Assembly (NCBI RefSeq): GCF_022829515.1
Contig: NZ_JAKSYL010000026.1
Location: 1-44,422, forward strand
DNA length: 44,422 bases
Direction: 5' to 3'
Source of the DNA: Methylobacterium sp. J-048
GTDB taxonomy: Bacteria > Pseudomonadota > Alphaproteobacteria > Rhizobiales > Beijerinckiaceae
In this document: positions 17,094 through 26,128 of the stretch, one piece after another
How positions within the stretch are numbered: the first letter of the stretch is position 1
Layout of the letters: every line of letters starts with the position of its first letter
The notes under the pieces: model-generated
What the model was told of the DNA's origin: nothing
Seen by the model: the letters and a program-made list of their open reading frames with translations, nothing else
The model's database searches: none
Translations under genes and position numbers: made by a program

Positions 17094-18503
17094 TCACTCG
17101 GCCGCGGCGGCGGGGCGAAGCGCCGCCTCCCGCGCCTTCACCGCCTCAATGTCGCGGAACCCGTGGGCCGGATGGGTCTCCGGCAGGTACGGCCCCCGGC
17201 CGAACAGCTTTTCGCGCAGGGTCCCGGGGCGGTAGGCCTTCGGATAGGCGCCGCGCCGCTGGAGTTCGGGTACCAGCAGGTCGACCGCGTCCTCGAAGCT
17301 CTCAGGCGTTACCGCGTAGGCCAGGTTGAAGCCGTCGACATCGGTCTCCTCGGCCCAGTCCTGCAGGATGTCGGCGACGGTGGCGGGCGAGCCGACGAAG
17401 ACCGGGCCGAGGCCGCCGATCCCGCCCCACCGGGCCAGTTCCGCGATCGACCAGGGGTTCTCCGCGGACGAGAAATGCTCGACCATCGACACGATAGCGT
17501 TGGTCTCGACCTTCTTGACGAGGTCGGTCGGCGCGTATTGGCCGAAATCGATGCCGCTCCAGCCCGACAGGAGCACCAGAGCGCCGTCGTGCGAGGCGTG
17601 GGACCGGTAGTCCTCGAATTTCTTCTGCGCGGCTTCGTCGGTCTCGGCGACGATCACGGTGGTGAGGTTGTAGATCAGCACGTCGCGGGGCGAGCGCCCG
17701 GCGGCCCGGGCCTGCGCGCGCACATCGGCGACATAGGCCTTCAGCATCGGCTTCAGGGGTGCGGCCACGAACACGCACTCGGCGTGATGCCCCGCGAACG
17801 CCTTGCCGGGCCCCGAGGCGCCGGCCTGGTAGAGCACCGGCGTGCGCTGCGGCGAGGGCTCGCAGAGATGGTAGCCCGGCACGGTGAAGTGGCGGCCGCG
17901 ATGCCCGATCTCGTGGACCTTGGCCGGGTCGGTGAAGATCCGCCGCTCCCGGTCCCGCAGGACCGCGCCCTCTTCCCAGCTGCCCTCGAACAGCTTGTAG
18001 AGCACCTCGACGTATTCGGCCGCGACCTCGTAGCGGTTGTCGTGGCGCTTCAGGCCGTCCTGGCCGACATTCTTCGCGCCGCTCTCGAGATACGAGGTGA
18101 CGATGTTCCAGCCGACCCGCCCCTTGGTGTGATGGTCGGCCGTCGAGAGCCGGCGCGCGAAGGTGTAGGGATGCTCGAACGAGGTCGAGGCGGTGATGCC
18201 GATGCCGAGATGCTCGGTCGCCAGCGCGATCGGGGCGGCGAGCTGGAGCGGATCGTTGACCGGGATCTGCGCCGCCTGATGCAGGGCGTGCCAGTTCGAG
18301 CCCTTGTAGACGTCGTAATAGCCGACGACGTCGGCGATGAAGATCCCGTCGAAGATGCCCCGTTCGAGGGTCCGGGCCAGGTCCTGCCAGTATTCGAGGT
18401 CCTTGTACTGCCAGGAGCGGTCGCGCGGATGCGCCCACAGCCCCGGCGACTGGTGGCCGACGCAGTTCATGTCGAAGGCGTTGAAGCGGATCTGGCGGGT
18501 CAT
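17094..18503 (-). CDS. LLM-class flavin-dependent monooxygenase (NtaA/SnaA/DszA type)
   Basis: This 469-aa luciferase-fold enzyme has the NtaA/SnaA/DszA group pattern: FNAFDMNCVGHQSPGLWAHP at the N-terminus, GIFDGIFIADVVGYYD, TKGRVGWNIVTSYLESGAKN (the diagnostic WNIVTS block) and the C-terminal PELQRRGAYPKAYRPGTLRE. These enzymes use FMNH2 and oxygen to open sulfones, nitrilotriacetate and similar compounds. The ATG at 18503 was chosen because upstream frame sequence is low-complexity. It is the first gene of the eight-gene minus-strand operon and diverges from the SfnB-like gene. No flavin reductase is in the window. Confidence 0.9.
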   Translation of the reverse strand: MTRQIRFNAFDMNCVGHQSPGLWAHPRDRSWQYKDLEYWQDLARTLERGIFDGIFIADVVGYYDVYKGSNWHALHQAAQIPVNDPLQLAAPIALATEHLGIGITASTSFEHPYTFARRLSTADHHTKGRVGWNIVTSYLESGAKNVGQDGLKRHDNRYEVAAEYVEVLYKLFEGSWEEGAVLRDRERRIFTDPAKVHEIGHRGRHFTVPGYHLCEPSPQRTPVLYQAGASGPGKAFAGHHAECVFVAAPLKPMLKAYVADVRAQARAAGRSPRDVLIYNLTTVIVAETDEAAQKKFEDYRSHASHDGALVLLSGWSGIDFGQYAPTDLVKKVETNAIVSMVEHFSSAENPWSIAELARWGGIGGLGPVFVGSPATVADILQDWAEETDVDGFNLAYAVTPESFEDAVDLLVPELQRRGAYPKAYRPGTLREKLFGRGPYLPETHPAHGFRDIEAVKAREAALRPAAAAE

Positions 18504-18892
18504 GAGGCTTCGTTGGGTTCGGGAAACGGCAACACGCGCGGAGCCCCGCCGCCGCCGCGGCGCATCCTCCGCCGCGCATTGCAGCTGGACGCGCCTGCGC
18601 ATCGGGAGATCGTGACGTCTCAAGATCGTTCCGAATCGTCAGGATAATCAATCGGCTTTATTCCCCTGGATTTGGAATAAAACTCTCCATATTTTCGCGG
18701 ACACGAAACAAAAATACTTCGCATCGGGATCAGATTGTCGGGCATTCGGAAATAACATCTTCCACGCGAAGCAAGGGATGCCGACTATCTCTTGACTTGC
18801 ACGGACGTTTCCGCTCGCTTGCACCGCGTCGCGCGGATCGCCTCGGAATGAACGCCCCCGGCGACAGCCGGATTCCGTCCCGAGGACCCACC
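18504..18892. promoter_or_regulatory. Divergent regulatory region with inverted repeats
   Basis: This 389-bp region separates the LLM operon and the SfnB-like gene. An AT-rich island at about 18640-18780 contains TTTATTCC (18657-18664) and its exact inverse GGAATAAA (18674-18681) around 9 nt, and TTTCG/CGAAA (18693-18697 and 18704-18708). These look like regulator-binding sites controlling both directions. I found no sigma-54 -24/-12 element of the kind that drives sfn genes in Pseudomonas. Confidence 0.5.
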
Positions 18893-20113
18893 ATGCCGAT
18901 CGCCGCGCCGACACCGCCCTTCGCGCTTCATCCGCAGGCGATCCGCATCGCCTCCGAGGCCGAGGCGGTGCGGATCGCGCGCGATCTGGCAACTGAGTTC
19001 GCCGCCGGCGCCGCCGAGCGGGACCGCGACCGGCGCCTGCCGGTGCCGGAGCTCGACCGGTTCTCGGGCTCCGGCCTGTGGGGCATCACGGTGCCCGCGG
19101 CCTATGGCGGCCTGGGCGCGAGCTTCGTCACGGTGGGGGAGGTGATCGCCCTCGTCTCGGCCGCCGATCCGTCGCTGGGCCAGATTCCGCAGAACCATCT
19201 GGCGGCGCTCGACGTGATCCGGGTCACGGCCTCCGAGGAACAGAAGCGGCTCTGGTTCGGCCGGGCGCTGCGCGGCTATCGGCTGGGCAACGCCTTCTCG
19301 GAGCGCAACAGCCGCCATGTCGGCGCCTTCGAGACGACCCTGCGCCGCGACGGCGAGCACTTCGTGGTCGAGGGCGACAAGTTCTACGCCACCGGCGCGC
19401 TGTTCGCCCATTTCATCCACATCGGCGCGGTCGACCCGGAGGGCCGGGTCCACTTCGCCATCGCGGACCGCGACGCGCCGGGCCTGACGATCACCGACAG
19501 CTGGTCCGGGTTCGGCCAGCGCACCACGGCGAGCGGCGACGTCACCCTGCGCGGCGTGCGCGTGGCCCCCGAGGCGGTGATCCCGGCCTGGCGGGGCGGC
19601 GAGGCGCCGTCGTCGAACGGGGCGGTCTCGCAGTTCATCCAGGCGGCGGTCGATCTCGGGATCGCCCGCGGCGCCCGCGACGAGACGATCCGCTTCGTCC
19701 GGACGCGCGCCCGGCCGTGGATCGACAGCGGCCGCGCGCAGGCGACGGAGGATGTCCTGACGATCCACCAGGTCGGCGACCTCACCGTGAAGCTGCGGGC
19801 GGCCGAAGCCATGCTGGCCCGGGCCGGCCGCGCGATCGACGCCATCCTGGACGCGCCGACCGACGCCGCGGTCACGGAGACCGCCGTGGCGGTGGCCGAG
19901 GCCAAGGTGCTGACCACGGAGATCGCGCTGCTCGCCGCCGACAAGCTCCACGAACTGTCCGGCACGCGCTCGGTGCTGGCGGCCGACAACCTCGACCGGC
20001 ATTGGCGCAACGCCCGCACGCACACGCTGCACGATCCCGTGCGCTGGAAGTCTTTCCACGTCGGCAACCACGCGCTGAACGGTATCGCACCGCCGCGGCA
20101 CGCCTGGAGCTGA
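18893..20113 (+). CDS. sfnB: SfnB-family sulfur acquisition oxidoreductase
   Basis: This 406-aa acyl-CoA-dehydrogenase-fold protein has the SfnB pattern: GLWGITVPAAYGGLGASFVT, GNAFSERNSRHVGAFETTL, WSGFGQRTTASGDVTLRGV and LAADNLDRHWRNARTHTLHD near the C-terminus. SfnB is used with FMNH2-dependent monooxygenases in dimethylsulfone or alkanesulfonate use under sulfate limitation. The ATG at 18893 has GAGGA 7-11 nt upstream; an ATG at 18848 is less likely. It diverges from the LLM/LIV operon, which carries a second, more distant member of the same family. Confidence 0.87.
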   Translation: MPIAAPTPPFALHPQAIRIASEAEAVRIARDLATEFAAGAAERDRDRRLPVPELDRFSGSGLWGITVPAAYGGLGASFVTVGEVIALVSAADPSLGQIPQNHLAALDVIRVTASEEQKRLWFGRALRGYRLGNAFSERNSRHVGAFETTLRRDGEHFVVEGDKFYATGALFAHFIHIGAVDPEGRVHFAIADRDAPGLTITDSWSGFGQRTTASGDVTLRGVRVAPEAVIPAWRGGEAPSSNGAVSQFIQAAVDLGIARGARDETIRFVRTRARPWIDSGRAQATEDVLTIHQVGDLTVKLRAAEAMLARAGRAIDAILDAPTDAAVTETAVAVAEAKVLTTEIALLAADKLHELSGTRSVLAADNLDRHWRNARTHTLHDPVRWKSFHVGNHALNGIAPPRHAWS

Positions 20114-20255
20114 GGGGCTGGGATCGGGTCCCGGCCCCTGCGGCGTCGCGGCCCGCCCCTTGCCTGTCCGGACATGTTAGCGAAACAGGCGCAGTGCCAA
20201 GTGCGCCGGCACGCGATGCGAACAGGCTGGCCGTGCGCCGGCCGGCGGAGACCGC

Positions 20256-23200
20256 ATGGGCCTCGTCCTCTACGCTCTCAAGTTCCGGATCACGACTTAC
20301 GTGCTCGCCGTGCTGATGATGCTCGGCGGCGTCGGCGCGCTGATCGTCACGCCCAAGGACGTGCTGCCGGTCGTCGACATCCCGGTGGTCGTCGTGGTCT
20401 GGACCTATACCGGCCTGTCCACGCCGGAGATGGAACAGCGCATCACCACCTATGCCGAGTACGGCATCTCCAACAACGTCAACAACATCCGCCGCATGGA
20501 GTCGACCACCCTCCAGGGCACGGCGGTGCAGCGGATCTACTTCGACCCGACGGTCAGCATCGATCTGGCCATCGCCCAGGTCGTGTCCTCGACCAACTCG
20601 ATCCGCGCGGTGATGCCGACCGGCACCCAGCCGCCGATCATCGTGCGGTATTCCGCCTCCTCGGTCCCGGTGATCCAGCTGGCGCTGACCTCGGCCAAGG
20701 ACAGCCTGAACCAGGTCTACGACTACGCCCAGTACCGGATCCGGCAGACCCTGGCGCAGGTGCCGGGCTCGACCCTGCCGGCCCCCTTCGGCGGCGCGCC
20801 CCGGCAGATCATGGTCGATCTCGACCTCAACGCCCTCCAGGCGCTCGGCCTGACGCCGCTGGACGTCACCAACGCCATGACGGCCCAGAACCTCACGGTG
20901 CCGTCCGGCCTCACCAAGATCGGCGAGCAGCAATACCCGGTCCAGCTCAACGCCACGCCGCCCTCGATCGAGACCCTCAACCTCGCACCGATCAAGGTGG
21001 TGGCCGGCCAGCCGGTGCTGGTCCGGGACGTCGCCTATGTCCGGGACGGCGGCCCGCCGCAGATCAACGTGGTCCGGGCCGAAGGCGGCCAAGCCGTGCT
21101 GATGCAGGTGATCAAGAACGGCAACGCCTCGACGCTCAACGTCGTCAACAACGTCAAGGCGGCGATGCCGACGATCCGGGCCGCCGCCCCGGAGGGGATG
21201 GCGATCAAGCCGCTGTTCGACCAGTCGGTGTTCGTCTCGAACGCCATCGAGGGCGTGCTGCACGAGGCCGCCATCGCGGCGGCGCTCACGGGCCTCGCGA
21301 TCCTGCTGTTCCTGGGCTCGTGGCGCTCGACGCTGATCGTGCTGATCTCGATCCCGCTCTGCGTGATGACCTCGCTCGCGGTGTTGGCCGCGCTCGGCGA
21401 GACCATCAACGTGATGACGCTCGGCGGCTTGGCGCTCGCGGTCGGCATCCTGGTGGACGACGCCACGGTGGCGATCGAGAACACCTACCGGCTGTTCGAG
21501 GAGGGCGAGGAGTTCCGCGAGAGCGTGGTCCACGGCGCCGCCGGCATCGCCAAGCCGGCTTTGATCTCGACGCTGTCGATCTGCGCGGCGTTCACGGCGG
21601 TGTTCGCGCTCACCGACACGCCAAAGTACCTGTTCACCCCGCAGGCGCTCGCGGTCGTGTTCGCGATGCTGACCTCCTACCTGCTGTCGCGCACCCTGGT
21701 GCCGCTCATGATCGACGTGATCGTGGCGCCGGAATACCGGCAGAAGCACGCCAAGGACCACGGAGAGGAACGGGGAGAGACGCAGGGCGAGGACCGGGCC
21801 GCGCGCCCCCCGCCCCGCCAGGGCCGCATCGCCCGGGCCTTCGGCCTCGCCTCCGCGCCGCTGTTCCGCCTCGCCGGGCGTGCCCACGGCGCGTTCGAGC
21901 GCGGCTTCACCCGGTTCCACCGGGGCTATGTCGGCCTGCTCCACGCGGTGCTGGGCCACCGGATCGTCACCCTGGGCGTCGTCGGATTCGTCGTCGCGAT
22001 GACCGGATTGCTGTTCGTCTTCGTCGGCGAGGATTACTTCCCGCAGATCGAGTCGAGCCAGATGACCATGCACTTGCGCACCCGCACGGGCATGCGCATC
22101 GAGACCACCCAGCAGGTCTTCGCCGACGTCGAGGACACGGTCCGGGAGGTGGTCCCGCCGGGCGAGATCGAGCAGATCCTCGATAATATCGGCCTGCCCT
22201 CGATCAACTACAACTTCGCCTTCTCGGACGGCTCGTTCGTCTCCTACAACGACGGGCAGATGCTGATCAGCCTCAAGGAGGGCCACGGTTCTGTCGCCGG
22301 CTACATGAAGCGCCTACGCGAGGTGCTGATGAAGCGCTTCCCGGACATGATCGTCTATTTCCAGCCCGCCGACATGATCACCCAGATCCTGAATTTCGGC
22401 GTCATCACGCCGATCGACGTGCAGGTCTCCGGCCGGCACAAGGAGAAGGACCTGGAGGTCGCCCAGCGGATCGTCCAGCGGCTCAAGCACACCAAGGGCC
22501 TGGTCGACGTCCACCTGCAGCAGATCGTCAACGAGCCGCAATTCTACGTCGACGTCGACCGGCGCCTGGCCTCCGAGCAGGGGCTCACCGAGCAGCAGGT
22601 GGCGCAGAACATGAACATCTCGCTGTCGGGCAGCTATCAGGTCACGCCGAACTTCTGGCCCGACCCCAAGACCGGCATCCCCTACCAGCTCTGGGTGCAG
22701 ACGCCGGAATACCGCAACGCCTCGCTCGCCGACCTGCGCAACACGCCGATGTTCGTGCGCGCGGCCGCGACCTCCGGCACCGGCCCCGGCGTGCTGACCC
22801 TGCTCTCGAGCCTCGCCGAATTGCGCCGGGTGCCGACCCAGACGGTGATCAACCACGTCAACATCCAGCCGACCTTCGACGTCTTCGCCTCGGTCCAGGA
22901 CCGCGACCTCGGCTCGGTCGCCCGCGACATCGACGCGATCGTGCAGGACGAGCAGAAGAACCTGGAGGCGCCCGACACGATCGCGGTGCGCGGCCAGATC
23001 GAGAACATGCGCAGCGCGTTCTTGCGCCTGGAGATCGGGCTCGGCATCGCGCTGATCGCGGTCTACCTGCTGATGGCGGTGAACTACCAGAGCTGGGGCG
23101 ACCCGTTCGTGGTGATCGCGGCCCTGCCGATGGCGTTCTGCGGCATCACCTTCGCGCTGTTCATCACCGGGACCGCCTTCTCGATCCCGTCGATCTTCGG

Positions 23201-23558
23201 GGCGATCATGTCGGTGGGCATCGCCTCGGCGAACTCGATCCTGCTCGTCACCTTCGCCAAGGAGCACCGGGAGGCCACCGGCTGCAGCGCCGTGGAGGCG
23301 GCGATCACCGCGGGCGAGACCCGGCTGCGGCCGGTGCTGATGACCGCCTCGGCGATGTTCTTCGGCCTGATCCCGATGGCGCTCGGCACCGGCGAGGGCG
23401 GCGAGCAGAACGCCGCGCTCGCCCGCGCCGTGATGGGCGGCATCGCCTTCGCCACCCCGGCGACCCTGCTGCTGGTGCCGTTCCTCTACGTGCTGCTGCG
23501 GAGCGGGCCGGCGCAGCCGGTGCAGGATTACCTGGAGGCGGAAGCGGCGGCGGCGTGA
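20256..23558 (+). CDS. RND-family efflux pump inner-membrane subunit
   Basis: This 1100-aa protein has the RND layout of two repeats, each a helix plus large periplasmic loop plus five to six helices. The proton relay is seen in helix 4 as LAVGILVDDATVAIENTYR (two Asp). The second half has GIASANSILLVTFAKEHREA and the final LRPVLMTASAMFFGLIPMAL. A charged cytoplasmic insert of about 60 residues (KHAKDHGEERGETQGEDR region) sits between the halves. ATG has GGCGGAG 8 nt upstream. No membrane-fusion or outer-membrane partner is encoded next to it, which is unusual. The substrate is unknown. Confidence 0.92.
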   Translation: MGLVLYALKFRITTYVLAVLMMLGGVGALIVTPKDVLPVVDIPVVVVVWTYTGLSTPEMEQRITTYAEYGISNNVNNIRRMESTTLQGTAVQRIYFDPTVSIDLAIAQVVSSTNSIRAVMPTGTQPPIIVRYSASSVPVIQLALTSAKDSLNQVYDYAQYRIRQTLAQVPGSTLPAPFGGAPRQIMVDLDLNALQALGLTPLDVTNAMTAQNLTVPSGLTKIGEQQYPVQLNATPPSIETLNLAPIKVVAGQPVLVRDVAYVRDGGPPQINVVRAEGGQAVLMQVIKNGNASTLNVVNNVKAAMPTIRAAAPEGMAIKPLFDQSVFVSNAIEGVLHEAAIAAALTGLAILLFLGSWRSTLIVLISIPLCVMTSLAVLAALGETINVMTLGGLALAVGILVDDATVAIENTYRLFEEGEEFRESVVHGAAGIAKPALISTLSICAAFTAVFALTDTPKYLFTPQALAVVFAMLTSYLLSRTLVPLMIDVIVAPEYRQKHAKDHGEERGETQGEDRAARPPPRQGRIARAFGLASAPLFRLAGRAHGAFERGFTRFHRGYVGLLHAVLGHRIVTLGVVGFVVAMTGLLFVFVGEDYFPQIESSQMTMHLRTRTGMRIETTQQVFADVEDTVREVVPPGEIEQILDNIGLPSINYNFAFSDGSFVSYNDGQMLISLKEGHGSVAGYMKRLREVLMKRFPDMIVYFQPADMITQILNFGVITPIDVQVSGRHKEKDLEVAQRIVQRLKHTKGLVDVHLQQIVNEPQFYVDVDRRLASEQGLTEQQVAQNMNISLSGSYQVTPNFWPDPKTGIPYQLWVQTPEYRNASLADLRNTPMFVRAAATSGTGPGVLTLLSSLAELRRVPTQTVINHVNIQPTFDVFASVQDRDLGSVARDIDAIVQDEQKNLEAPDTIAVRGQIENMRSAFLRLEIGLGIALIAVYLLMAVNYQSWGDPFVVIAALPMAFCGITFALFITGTAFSIPSIFGAIMSVGIASANSILLVTFAKEHREATGCSAVEAAITAGETRLRPVLMTASAMFFGLIPMALGTGEGGEQNAALARAVMGGIAFATPATLLLVPFLYVLLRSGPAQPVQDYLEAEAAAA

Positions 23559-23582
23559 GGCACCCCGGCGTCCGCCGCGGCT

Positions 23583-23606
23583 CCCTCCCCCGCAGAGGCG
23601 GGAGGG
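23583..23606. terminator. Imperfect GC-rich hairpin between convergent genes
   Basis: CCCT..CCCGC (23583-23593) can pair with GCGGGAGGG (23598-23606) with a two-base bulge. It lies in the 66-bp gap between the convergent RND and cyanase genes, where a two-way terminator would be expected. No T run is present. Confidence 0.35.
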
Positions 23607-23624
23607 GAAGCCTCGCTCAACCGC

Positions 23625-24113
23625 TCACCCCTCCTTGAACCCGTATTCCGGCGTGTCGTCGTCGTTGCCGTAATACTTGTACGGCAGGAACTTGCCCGAC
23701 ATGGTCAGCTTCACCCGGTCGCCCTTGTTGTTGGCCTCCCGGGCCATCTCCATGTTGAAGTCGATCGCCGACATGATGCCGTCGCCGAACTCCTCCTGGA
23801 TCAATTCCTTGAAGGTCGTGCCGTAGACCATCACCAGCTCGTAGAACCGGTAGATCAGCGGGTCGGTCGGCGGCATCGCCGGGATCGAGCCGCGATAGGG
23901 CGCCTCGTTGAGCATGCGCTCCTCGGCGATGGTCAGGCCGAACAGCTCGGCCGCCCGCTGAGCCTGAGCCTTGGGCAACTTCATCTGGCCCATGCAGGCC
24001 GCGGTGATCAGGAACGGCGACAGGCCGCCGATCTGCTCGTGGATATGGGCCCAGCTCCAGCCCTTCTCGCGTTTGATGTCGAGGAGCTTTTCGGTCAGGT
24101 CGGCGCGCTTCAT
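23625..24113 (-). CDS. cynS: Cyanate hydratase (cyanase)
   Basis: This 162-aa cytosolic enzyme converts cyanate and bicarbonate to ammonia and CO2. It has the N-terminal helical domain (KREKGWSWAHIHEQIGG) and the C-terminal catalytic signature YRFYELVMVYGTTFKELIQE then FGDGIMSAIDF. The catalytic triad Arg, Glu and Ser is at R89, E92 and S115. Length matches the family. No cynR or carbonic anhydrase lies next to it. Expression may be controlled through the inverted repeat at 24147-24179. Confidence 0.97.
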   Translation of the reverse strand: MKRADLTEKLLDIKREKGWSWAHIHEQIGGLSPFLITAACMGQMKLPKAQAQRAAELFGLTIAEERMLNEAPYRGSIPAMPPTDPLIYRFYELVMVYGTTFKELIQEEFGDGIMSAIDFNMEMAREANNKGDRVKLTMSGKFLPYKYYGNDDDTPEYGFKEG

Positions 24114-24146
24114 TCTGGGCTCCGTACGGGTGGGTCAGGCTGGTCC

Positions 24147-24179
24147 GGGTGAGGCCGCGAGGGGTGAGCGGCCTCACCC
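24147..24179. promoter_or_regulatory. 12-bp perfect inverted repeat upstream of cynS
   Basis: GGGTGAGGCCGC (24147-24158) and GCGGCCTCACCC (24168-24179) form a perfect 12-bp stem with a 9-nt loop, starting 33 bp upstream of the cynS start codon. It may be an operator or a leader hairpin. The rest of the 374-bp region to tsaE (24114-24487) is GC-rich up to about 24300, then more mixed, and shows no gene. Confidence 0.45.
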
Positions 24180-24487
24180 CACCCCGGGCGGGGTGCGCAC
24201 CCGGACCGGGGCCGACGGGGGGGCATCGGTCGGCACCGGGCGCGGAACGCGGCCCGCACGTCCCGGCTGGACCGGCACGTGCGGAGACCGCGAAGTAGCA
24301 AAGGATGCGCCAGCCAATTCTTCGCGGGAACAGCAATTCGCGGCGAACCGAAATTTAATCCTTCGAAGACCCCGCGAAGCGTGGTTTCGATGCACCGGCC
24401 CGGCGGGAAGCGCGTCCCCCGAGCCGGAAACGCTTGCATCCGCGGCCGGTTTTCGGACCATGCGCCCTCGGGTCGCGGAGGCGGGCA

Positions 24488-26065
24488 TTGGACGGGGACG
24501 ATCAGGACCAACAGCGTGCGGGCGCATCGGCGCCGCCGGCCCCCTGGGAATTCGTGCTGCCGGAGGAGTCGGCCACGGAGGATCTCGGCCTGTTCCTGTC
24601 CGAGTTCCTGATCCCCGGCGACGTGGTTGCGCTCTCGGGCGGGCTGGGCGGCGGCAAGACCACCCTGGCGCGGGCGGTGATCCGCGAGCTCGCCGGCGAT
24701 CCGCGCCTGGAGGTGCCGAGCCCGACCTTCACGCTGATCCAGCCCTACACGGCCCGGGACGGCCGGGCCATCGTCCACGCCGACCTCTACCGCCTGCGCG
24801 ACCCCGACGAACTGGTGGAGCTCGGCTTCGAGGAGATGGCCGAGGACGCCATCACCCTGGTCGAGTGGCCCGATCGGATGCCTCCCCGCGACGGCCCGGT
24901 GCTGACCATCGACCTGTCGCTGCGCGCCGAGTTCGGCCCCGAGGCCCGTCTCGCCCGGATCGACGGCACCGGCGGCATGCGCGCCCGGCTCGACCGGGCC
25001 CGGGCGGTGCGCCGCCTGCTCGACCGCAGCGGCTGGGACTTGGCCGAGCGCACCCTGATGCAGGGCGACGCCTCGTCCCGGGCCTACGAGCGCCTGACCA
25101 AGCCCGACGGCACCAGCGCCGTGCTGATGATCGCGCCGCCCCGGCCCGACGGTCCGCCGGTCCGCGACGGCAAACCCTACAGTGCCATCGTGCACCTGGC
25201 CGAGAGCGTCCACGCCTTCGTGGCCCTCGACCGCGGCCTGCGGGCGCTCGGCTTCTCGGCGCCCAGGATCTACGGCGAGGACCTGGCCGAGGGCCTGCTG
25301 ATCCTGGAGGATCTGGGCAGCGAGCCCGTGGTCGAGGGCGGCGCGCCCCGGCCCGAGCGCTACACCGAGGCCGTGCGCCTGCTCGCCAAGCTCCACGCGA
25401 CCCCGCTGCCCGCGGTGCTGCCGGTGGGCGACGGCATCGAGCACGTCCTGCCGACCTACGACGAGGCGGCGCTGCTGTTCGAGGCGGAGCTGATGCCCGA
25501 ATGGTACGCCCCGGCGATCCGGAAGGTCGCGCTCCCCGAGGCCGCCCGGGCCGAGTTCGTGGCCCTGTGGCGCACGGCCCTGCAGAACGCGGTGCCCGAC
25601 CGCGCCACCTGGACCCTGCGCGACTACCACTCGCCGAACCTGATCTGGCTGCCCGAGCGCGACGGGCTGGAGCGGGTCGGGCTGATCGATTTCCAGGACG
25701 CCGTGATGGGCCACCCGGCCTACGACGTCGCCTCGCTGCTGCAGGATGCCCGGGTCGATACCAGCGCCGAGTTCGAGCTGCGGCTGCTCGGCCTCTACGC
25801 CCGCGAGCGCCGCAGCCGGGACCCGGCCTTCGATGTCACGGCCTTCGCCACCGCCTATGCGCTGCTGGCCGCCCAGCGCGCCACCAAGATCTTAGGCATC
25901 TTCGCCCGGCTCGAGCGGCGCGACGGCAAGCCCGGCTACCTCGCCCACCTGCCGCGGATCGAGGGCTATCTCGCCCGCAACCTCGCCCATCCGGCGCTGG
26001 CCGAGCTGCGGGCCTGGCACGCGGCGCACCTGCCGGGCCTCGTCGCCCCTGCGGAGGAGGCTTAA
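24488..26065 (+). CDS. TsaE fused to AmgK-like sugar kinase
   Basis: This 525-aa protein has two parts. Residues about 20-165 are TsaE, the ATPase of tRNA t6A37 synthesis: Walker A GGLGGGKTT (51-59), SPTFTLIQPY, HADLYRL (97-103) and LVEWPDR. Residues about 180-525 are an aminoglycoside-phosphotransferase-fold kinase with catalytic loop LRDYHSPNLIWL and metal motif IDFQD. The kinase resembles AmgK, the anomeric MurNAc/GlcNAc kinase. The TTG at 24488 is chosen for GGAGG 7 nt upstream; a TTG at 24434 would lengthen it by 18 residues. murU-like 26129-26890 follows, supporting a MurNAc recycling role for the kinase half. Confidence 0.85.
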   Translation: MDGDDQDQQRAGASAPPAPWEFVLPEESATEDLGLFLSEFLIPGDVVALSGGLGGGKTTLARAVIRELAGDPRLEVPSPTFTLIQPYTARDGRAIVHADLYRLRDPDELVELGFEEMAEDAITLVEWPDRMPPRDGPVLTIDLSLRAEFGPEARLARIDGTGGMRARLDRARAVRRLLDRSGWDLAERTLMQGDASSRAYERLTKPDGTSAVLMIAPPRPDGPPVRDGKPYSAIVHLAESVHAFVALDRGLRALGFSAPRIYGEDLAEGLLILEDLGSEPVVEGGAPRPERYTEAVRLLAKLHATPLPAVLPVGDGIEHVLPTYDEAALLFEAELMPEWYAPAIRKVALPEAARAEFVALWRTALQNAVPDRATWTLRDYHSPNLIWLPERDGLERVGLIDFQDAVMGHPAYDVASLLQDARVDTSAEFELRLLGLYARERRSRDPAFDVTAFATAYALLAAQRATKILGIFARLERRDGKPGYLAHLPRIEGYLARNLAHPALAELRAWHAAHLPGLVAPAEEA

Positions 26066-26092
26066 GCGCCGCAGAGCTCCGCCCTGCACCCG

Positions 26093-26113
26093 CAAAAGGT
26101 CGAAGACCTTTTG
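26093..26113. repeat. Perfect 9-bp stem hairpin between tsaE-amgK and murU
   Basis: CAAAAGGTC (26093-26101) and GACCTTTTG (26105-26113) pair exactly around a GAA triloop, 16 bp before the murU start. The right arm contains TTTT, so it could attenuate transcription or mark an mRNA processing point between the genes. It might also be a dispersed palindromic repeat. Confidence 0.5.
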
Positions 26114-26128
26114 AAACCATGACTTTCA

